Source: Gemmatimonadota bacterium
GTDB taxonomy: Bacteria; Gemmatimonadota; Gemmatimonadetes; Gemmatimonadales; Gemmatimonadaceae
Direction of reading: 5' to 3'
DNA length: 56,422 bases
Assembly (NCBI GenBank): GCA_947471365.1
Contig: CANIWQ010000006.1
Span: 1 to 56,422, forward strand
Part shown: positions 51,642 through 56,422 of the stretch, piece after piece
How positions within the stretch are numbered: position 1 is the first letter of the stretch
Layout: each line of letters opens with the position of its first letter
Translations under genes and position numbers: made by a program
The notes under the pieces: model-generated
Databases searched by the model: none
The model's input: only the letters and a program-made list of their open reading frames with translations
Told to the model about the DNA's origin: nothing

Positions 51642-52780
51642 ACGTGATCGTCGCCGGTGGCGGCACCGGCGGACATCTGTATCCTGGGCTCGCGATTGCG
51701 CGGGCACTGGTCCGACTCGACGCGTCGGTGGTGCCGCACTTTGTCGGCGCGCAACGCGGCATTGAGCGCGACGTCCTTCCGCAAACAGAGTTCGCGCACA
51801 CGCTCCTTGATCTGCATCCGCTCTACCGGCCGCAGCTGTGGCGGAACTGGCGCACGATACGCGGCGCGGCGAGCGCGTGGGGTGCCATGGGTACACTGGG
51901 GCGTGCACTCGCGCCGCGCGTCGTGATTGGCACCGGCGGCTACGCCAGCGCCGCCGCGCTCGCCTGGGCGTGGTCGCGCCGTGTGCCGGTCGTGCAACAC
52001 ATTGGCGACAGTCATCCGGGGCTGACGGCGCGCATGTTTTGCCGCATCGCCGCGGAGGCCTATCTCGGATTTCCAGAAGCCGAAGCGTATCTCCCCCGGG
52101 GCGGTTGCCGGTATCGCGATACGGGAAATCCTATAGAGCCCCCGCCGGACATTCGTCCCGACCGCGCCGCCGCGCGGGCACGCTGGGGGTTTCCCTCGAA
52201 CGCGCGCGTGCTCCTCGTGTTTGGCGGGAGCCAAGGGGCGCGTGCGCTCAATCAAGCGGTGGCCGCATGGGTGGAACGTGGACTTCCCAAGCAACTCTGC
52301 GTCATCTGGGCCACCGGCAAGGCGCAATACGACGCATACAGCCAGTATGATCGCGCCGATGTGAAGGTGGTGCCCTATCTCTCGCCGATTGCCGATGCCT
52401 ACGCCGCGAGCGACGTGGCCTTCGTGCGGGGTGGAATGATGGGCACCTCCGAACTGTGTGCGTGGGGCGTGCCGATGATCATCTGCCCGTTGCCCACGGC
52501 CGCACAGGATCACCAGACCTCGAACGCCGTGGCGCTCGAAGGTTCGGGCGCGGCGCTCCATCTCGCGCAACGCGACCTCTCGGCTGAGCAGTTGGACGCG
52601 ACCGTGTGCGGTCTACTCGAATCGCCCGTGCGCCTCGCTGCACTGGCGGCGGGGGCCACCGCTCGTGCGCGACCACATGCGGCGACAGAAATTGCCCAGC
52701 ACATTCTCACCATCATGCGTAGCGGCACTACCGGCACTACCGGCACTACCGGCACTACCGGCACTGCCAGTGTTGCCTGA
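51638..52780 (+). CDS. murG: Lipid II synthase MurG with repeat-derived C-terminal tail
   Basis: A 380-residue GT28 glycosyltransferase that adds GlcNAc to lipid I. Motifs: VIVAGGGTGGHLYPGLAIARAL, VIGTGGYASAAALAWAW, HIGDSHPGLTARMFCRIA, VFGGSQGARALN, FVRGGMMGTSELCAWGVPMIICPLPTAAQDHQTSNA. In the UDP-binding stretch the usual RxGAxTxxE is read as RGGMMGTSE. The C-terminus, after residue about 362, is Ser-Gly-Thr-Thr repeats encoded by a 9-bp tandem repeat, then ASVA. GTG start with GAGGAGG upstream, overlapping ftsW. Confidence 0.94.
   Translation: MNVIVAGGGTGGHLYPGLAIARALVRLDASVVPHFVGAQRGIERDVLPQTEFAHTLLDLHPLYRPQLWRNWRTIRGAASAWGAMGTLGRALAPRVVIGTGGYASAAALAWAWSRRVPVVQHIGDSHPGLTARMFCRIAAEAYLGFPEAEAYLPRGGCRYRDTGNPIEPPPDIRPDRAAARARWGFPSNARVLLVFGGSQGARALNQAVAAWVERGLPKQLCVIWATGKAQYDAYSQYDRADVKVVPYLSPIADAYAASDVAFVRGGMMGTSELCAWGVPMIICPLPTAAQDHQTSNAVALEGSGAALHLAQRDLSAEQLDATVCGLLESPVRLAALAAGATARARPHAATEIAQHILTIMRSGTTGTTGTTGTTGTASVA
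52724..52768 (+). repeat. 9-bp minisatellite at the 3' end of murG, 4 exact copies plus one variant
   Basis: GGCACTACC four times then GGCACTGCC, coding Gly-Thr-Thr units. Like the murD repeat it has a 9-bp period and is frame-neutral, and it lies 12 nt before the murG stop. Confidence 0.95.
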
Positions 52781-52792
52781 ACCCCATCGCCC

Positions 52793-54184
52793 ATGCCGCT
52801 GATCGATCCGCTGAACCCTCGCCCCATTCATTTTGTCGGCATCGCCGGTGCGGGGATGAGTGCGCTCGCTGAGTTGTGTGCGCGGCGCGGTGCGACGGTC
52901 ACGGGGTGCGACCAGAATCCAAACGGCGCCGACGACCTCACGCGACTCGGCCTTGCGGTAACGCATGGCCATGACGCGGCGCACGTGGATGGCCATCGGG
53001 CGTTGGTGGTGTCGAGTGCGATTCCGAAAACGCACCCAGAGCTCGAGCGCGCCCGCACGCTGGGGATTCCGGTGATCCGGCGCGCGGAAGCACTCGCCGA
53101 AGCTACCGCTGGCGGTCAGCTCATTGGCATTGCGGGTACGCATGGCAAGAGCACGACCACCGTGATGACGACCGAAGCGCTCAAGGCCGGGGGGGTGGAT
53201 GCCACCGGCGTGGTGGGCGCCCGCGTGACGGCGTGGGGCGGCAATCTGAGTACCGGCAACGATACCGTCTTTGTCGTTGAGGCCGACGAGTACGATCGCT
53301 CGTTCCTCGCGCTCAAACCTGACGTGGCGGTGGTCACCAACATTGAGGCCGACCACCTCGATATTTATCGCGACCTCACGGATATCACCGACGCGTTTGG
53401 GCAGTATGTGCGCGGTGCCCGCTGGATTGCCCTGTGTGCCGATGACCGGCACGCGAATGCGCTGGCCACCCCTGCATCCGCAGAAGTGGTGCGCTATGGC
53501 ATCGAAAGCCGCGACGCGCGCCTCGTGGCGCGCGACGTCGAATGGGTGAACGGTCGCACACAGTTCACCGTTGTGTTTGATCGTAAAGTGCTCGGCCCCG
53601 TGACGCTCGGCGTGCCGGGCACACACAACGTGCTCAATGCCTTGGCCGCGTTGGCGGTGGGCCTCGGGACGTACGGCATGACGGTGCCGCTGATGGGGGA
53701 AGGGCTCGCGCGGTTTGTTGGCGCGGAACGGCGCTTCACCCGGGTCGGCGAGGCGGCTGGCGTGCTGATCGTGGACGACTATGCGCACCACCCCACCGAA
53801 ATTCGCGCCACCATTCAGGGCGCGCGCGCCGCCTACGCCGATCGCCGACTCGTGGTGGCGTTCCAGCCGCATCTGTTCTCGCGCACGCGCGACTTTGCTC
53901 CCGAGTTCGCCGCGGCGCTCGGTGCGGCCGACGTGGTCTTTCTCTCGGACATTTATCCGGCGCGCGAACAGCCGATTGTGCGCGTGACCAGCGCGCTCAT
54001 CGCGGACGCGATGACGCTCGCGGGGAAGACCCCGCTGTGGACCGGCGCGCGCAACGCCATGGCGGAAGCGCTCAGCCATACCGTGCGCGCCGGCGATCTC
54101 GTGTTGACGGTGGGGGCCGGCGATGTGACCCACACGGGTCCTGAGCTGCTCGCCCTCCTTCGCGCGCGGGGAACCGGCACATGA
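52793..54184 (+). CDS. murC: UDP-MurNAc:L-alanine ligase MurC
   Basis: A 463-residue Mur ligase adding the first stem residue. Landmarks: IHFVGIAGAGMSALAELCARRGATVTGCDQNPNG, ATP loop GTHGKSTTT (115-123), VEADEYDRSFLALKPDVAVVTNIEADHLDIY, IVDDYAHHPTEIRATIQGAR, FQPHLFSRTRDFAPEFAAAL, and GAGDVTHTGPELL. It begins 12 nt after murG. murB, often next to murC, is absent, so ftsQ follows directly with a 4-nt overlap. Confidence 0.96.
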   Translation: MPLIDPLNPRPIHFVGIAGAGMSALAELCARRGATVTGCDQNPNGADDLTRLGLAVTHGHDAAHVDGHRALVVSSAIPKTHPELERARTLGIPVIRRAEALAEATAGGQLIGIAGTHGKSTTTVMTTEALKAGGVDATGVVGARVTAWGGNLSTGNDTVFVVEADEYDRSFLALKPDVAVVTNIEADHLDIYRDLTDITDAFGQYVRGARWIALCADDRHANALATPASAEVVRYGIESRDARLVARDVEWVNGRTQFTVVFDRKVLGPVTLGVPGTHNVLNALAALAVGLGTYGMTVPLMGEGLARFVGAERRFTRVGEAAGVLIVDDYAHHPTEIRATIQGARAAYADRRLVVAFQPHLFSRTRDFAPEFAAALGAADVVFLSDIYPAREQPIVRVTSALIADAMTLAGKTPLWTGARNAMAEALSHTVRAGDLVLTVGAGDVTHTGPELLALLRARGTGT

Positions 54185-54921
54185 GTCAGCCCTCCGCCGA
54201 GGGGGCGCGCGCGCCCAGAGGCTGGCGTCGGCGCCTGCGCCGCATCGGGTTGGTCCTCGCCGGATTGGCGCTCGTGTCGAGCCCGTGGTGGGGACGTGCC
54301 GGGCTCCAGCACCTCGCATTTTTCAAAGTGCGGCGGGTGGAGATCCAGGGAACGCGTTACGTCAGCCCCGATGAGATCGTTTCGCGATTGAGGGCCGACA
54401 CCAGCGCGTCCATTTGGGACGATCTGGCGCCGTGGGAACAGCGGGTCCGAGGACATCCGTCGGTGCGCGAGGTGCGCATTGTGCGGCGGTTGCCGGGAAC
54501 GCTCGTGGTCAAGGTGACAGAGAACTTGCCCGTTGCGCTCGTGCAGGCGGCGGCGGGGCTCGTTGCCGTGGATGCGACGGGAAGATCCCTTCCTGTGAAT
54601 CCTGCAGCGGTCGACGTGGATCTGCCGGTGCTTGCGACGCGCGATACGATCGCGCTCCGTGTGCTCGGTGAGATGCGCGGCGCGCAGCCGGCTCTGTTCG
54701 CCCGCATTGGCGAGGTGCGGCGGTTGGCGCACGGCGATTTCTTGTTTCGTTTGACGCAGCCATCGCCGGCCGCTTTCCGTGACATCCTGGCCGCCGCCGA
54801 TATCTCGGTGGAACGTCTGAGCGATCTTCTGCCCGTCGAGCAGGACCTCGTGCACCGTCAGGTGCGTGCGACCGAACTCGACCTCCGTTACCGCGACCAA
54901 GTCATCGTGCGACTCCCATGA
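54181..54921 (+). CDS. ftsQ: Cell division protein FtsQ (DivIB family)
   Basis: A 246-residue bitopic protein. A basic cytoplasmic tail (RGWRRRLRRI) is followed by one membrane helix (about 20-36; LVLAGLALVSSPWWG) and a POTRA domain (about 45-115; FFKVRRVEIQGTRYVSPDEIVSRLRADTSASIWDDL ... HPSVREVRIVRRLPGTLVVKVTENLPVALV) with a C-terminal beta domain. FtsQ links early and late divisome proteins. ATG in a 4-nt overlap with murC and end overlapping ftsA by 4 nt. Confidence 0.92.
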   Translation: MSQPSAEGARAPRGWRRRLRRIGLVLAGLALVSSPWWGRAGLQHLAFFKVRRVEIQGTRYVSPDEIVSRLRADTSASIWDDLAPWEQRVRGHPSVREVRIVRRLPGTLVVKVTENLPVALVQAAAGLVAVDATGRSLPVNPAAVDVDLPVLATRDTIALRVLGEMRGAQPALFARIGEVRRLAHGDFLFRLTQPSPAAFRDILAAADISVERLSDLLPVEQDLVHRQVRATELDLRYRDQVIVRLP

Positions 54922-56183
54922 ATGTAGATCGCCTCGTAGCTGGCCTCGACATCGGTTCCGCGAAGACCACAGCGGTCATCGCGGAAGTGGTCGGCGACCT
55001 GCCCAAGCATCCCACGCTAAATATTCTCGGTGTTGGTCAAGCCCGCACCACCGGCTTGCGCCGCGGGGTCGTGGCGGACATCGACGAAACGACCCGCTCG
55101 ATTACCAAGGCCATGCAGGATGCCGAACGGATGGCAGGGGTGAGCGTTCCCACGCTCTACGCTGGTATTTCTGGCGCGCACATGCAGGCCATGACCTCGC
55201 GCGGCATTGCCTCGGTGAATGGCGCCGAAATCAGCCGCGCCGACGTCGAACGCGCGAACGCCGTGGCACGCGCGCAGGCCATTCCGCAGGATCGTGAACT
55301 CATTCACGCGATTCCGCAGGAATACACGGTCGATAAAAACATTGGCATTCGCGATCCCTTCGGCATGATCGGCACGCGCCTCGAGACGGAGATGTACCTC
55401 GTCACGATTGGCTCGAGCCCGGCCATGAATCTGCGCAAAGCCGTGGAGAAGAGTGGATACAAGGTGGGCGAGCTCGTGCTCGAGCCATTGGCGAGCGCGC
55501 TCAGTGTGCTCACCGATGACGAAAAAGAACTCGGCGTGTGTCTCGTGGAGATGGGGGCGGGCACGACCGACATCGCCGTCTTTCACGAAGGAAAAATCCG
55601 CCACCTGGGCACCATTCCCTACGGCGGCAACAACGTCACCTCCGATGTCGTCCACGGATTGGGCGTGACGCAGGCCGACGCCGAGCGCCTGAAGGAAGCG
55701 TACGGCTGCGCCTATGAGCCGATGATCGACCACTCCGAAGTGATCAAGCTGCCCAGCACCGTGGCGCAGGGGGATCGCCAGATTCCGCGCGAATTGCTGG
55801 CGCATATCATTCATCAGCGTACGGCGGAAATCTTTGAGCTCGTGATGCGCGACGTCGAAGCCGCCGGCTACATCAAGAAGCTCGCGGCCGGCGTGGTGGT
55901 CACCGGTGGCGCCGCGGCACAGCCTGGCACGGGCGAGTTGGCGAGCGACATCTTCGGCACGGGGGCCCGTGTGGGGGAACCGGGTGAGTTCCTCGGCGGC
56001 TTGGCCGACAGCGTGCAGGCGCCCCGCTTCTCGACGGTGGTAGGGCTGGTGCAGTACGGCGCGCACCGCGTCGCGCTCGGAAACAGCTCGGGGAAGGGAC
56101 GTCGCCTCTCGATGTCCGCCTCAACCCCGACGTTCGATGGGATGGCCAGCCGGTTCAAGGTCTGGTTGCAGGACTTCTTTTAG
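54918..56183 (+). CDS. ftsA: Cell division protein FtsA
   Basis: A 421-residue actin-like ATPase that tethers FtsZ to the membrane. Phosphate-1 loop GLDIGSAKTTAVIAEV, the SHS2/1C domain (about 85-160; VPTLYAGISGAHMQAMTSRGIASV), phosphate-2 LVEMGAGTTDIAVFHEGKIRHLGTIPYGGNNVTSDVVHGLGV, adenosine motif VVTGGAAAQPG, and a C-terminal amphipathic helix (about 405-421; MASRFKVWLQDFF) for membrane binding. ATG overlaps ftsQ by 4 nt. Confidence 0.96.
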   Translation: MNVDRLVAGLDIGSAKTTAVIAEVVGDLPKHPTLNILGVGQARTTGLRRGVVADIDETTRSITKAMQDAERMAGVSVPTLYAGISGAHMQAMTSRGIASVNGAEISRADVERANAVARAQAIPQDRELIHAIPQEYTVDKNIGIRDPFGMIGTRLETEMYLVTIGSSPAMNLRKAVEKSGYKVGELVLEPLASALSVLTDDEKELGVCLVEMGAGTTDIAVFHEGKIRHLGTIPYGGNNVTSDVVHGLGVTQADAERLKEAYGCAYEPMIDHSEVIKLPSTVAQGDRQIPRELLAHIIHQRTAEIFELVMRDVEAAGYIKKLAAGVVVTGGAAAQPGTGELASDIFGTGARVGEPGEFLGGLADSVQAPRFSTVVGLVQYGAHRVALGNSSGKGRRLSMSASTPTFDGMASRFKVWLQDFF

Positions 56184-56280
56184 TCGGAATTTTCGCCAGT
56201 CTCACAAAGCGCTCCGGTCGCTCTGCCGTGTGGAAAACCGCGCTTGCTTGCTCCTGTGCTCTTTTTACCGATGGGTCGTC

Positions 56281-56316
56281 ATATACACGTGGTGCGAACG
56301 CACCACGCGCGTATAT
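56281..56316 (+). promoter_or_regulatory. long imperfect inverted repeat between ftsA and ftsZ
   Basis: CGTGGTGCG (56288-56296) and CGCACCACG (56299-56307) form a 9-bp stem around AA. Beyond a small internal loop, ATATAC (56281-56286) pairs with GTATAT (56311-56316). No T tract follows, so a terminator is unlikely. The rest of the 204-bp ftsA-ftsZ gap shows no gene; a GGGAG ribosome site stands 11 nt before the next ATG. Confidence 0.65.
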
Positions 56317-56387
56317 TTCCGCCCAGCAAGCGGGCCGCGATCGGCCCTAGGTGAAACTTGAGCGAGAAAAAGGGAGCGCCACGCGCC

Positions 56388-56422
56388 ATGAGCATCTTCG
56401 AGTTCGACGAAGCCCCCGCACA
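56388..56422 (+). CDS. ftsZ: probable FtsZ, first 11 codons (cut by window edge)
   Basis: ATG followed by SIFEFDEAPA up to the window end, with GGGAG upstream. The short acidic N-terminus and the place directly after ftsA fit FtsZ, the tubulin-like ring protein. Eleven residues cannot prove it; the call rests on gene order. Confidence 0.65.
   Translation, partial: MSIFEFDEAPA

Overview
The window is a GC-rich bacterial chromosome segment in which almost every gene lies on the + strand. Several features point to a Gemmatimonadota-type organism of the FCB group. These are an alpha/beta-fused 2-oxoacid dehydrogenase E1, a eukaryotic-type IleRS carrying a swapped HIGH signature, a meso-diaminopimelate-type MurE, and a chemosensory operon interleaved with MglA/Roadblock/DUF4388 genes. 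The phylum assignment is inference; no rRNA marker is present.

Layout. (1) 1-9091: a MATE efflux gene cut by the window edge and a fused E1 dehydrogenase on the minus strand. Divergent from them is a phenylacetate lower-pathway operon, paaG-H-I-J-Y-Z, closed by a strong terminator. The ring-activating genes paaK and paaABCDE are not in the window. (2) 9092-9963: a gene-poor spacer with an AT-rich half and a G-tract repeat. (3) 9964-13905: a small membrane protein on the minus strand, then tilS-hpt-ftsH with its terminator. (4) 13956-39508: an uninterrupted co-directional run of 26 genes with no gap above about 45 nt. It begins with housekeeping genes (yggS, divIVA, purine nucleoside phosphorylase, ileS, dksA-like, lspA, rluD). 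It then becomes a chemosensory cluster (cheW, cheY, cheA, cheC ... cheR, cheD, cheB, cheW, cheW). Between cheC and cheR lie two TPR proteins, two DUF4388 (PATAN-type) proteins, three Roadblock/LC7 proteins, an MglA-like GTPase and a protein with two DnaA-type AAA+ ATPase domains but no DNA-binding domain. (5) 39531-41675: a small membrane protein with a consensus-like promoter, tRNA-Val(UAC) and a secreted TPR protein. (6) 41695-56422: the dcw cell-wall and division cluster, rsmH-ftsL-ftsI-murE-murF-mraY-murD-ftsW-murG-murC-ftsQ-ftsA and the first codons of a probable ftsZ. mraZ, murB and ddl are absent from it.

How the genes work together. The paa genes would convert ring-epoxidised phenylacetyl-CoA to acetyl-CoA and succinyl-CoA. 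The che genes form a nearly complete signalling set (kinase, regulator, CheC phosphatase, CheD deamidase, CheR/CheB adaptation enzymes, three CheW) but no receptor is encoded here. The embedded GTPase/Roadblock/DUF4388/TPR/double-AAA+ block is the strongest candidate for an undescribed system: a chemosensory pathway that may feed an MglA-type polarity or localisation switch with a repurposed DnaA-like ATPase. The dcw block builds lipid II and recruits the divisome.

Several genes at transcription-unit starts (tilS, yggS, the small protein at 39569, rsmH) lack a Shine-Dalgarno and have a TAnnnT-like or GATAAT hexamer only 6-10 nt before the start codon, which suggests leaderless mRNAs.
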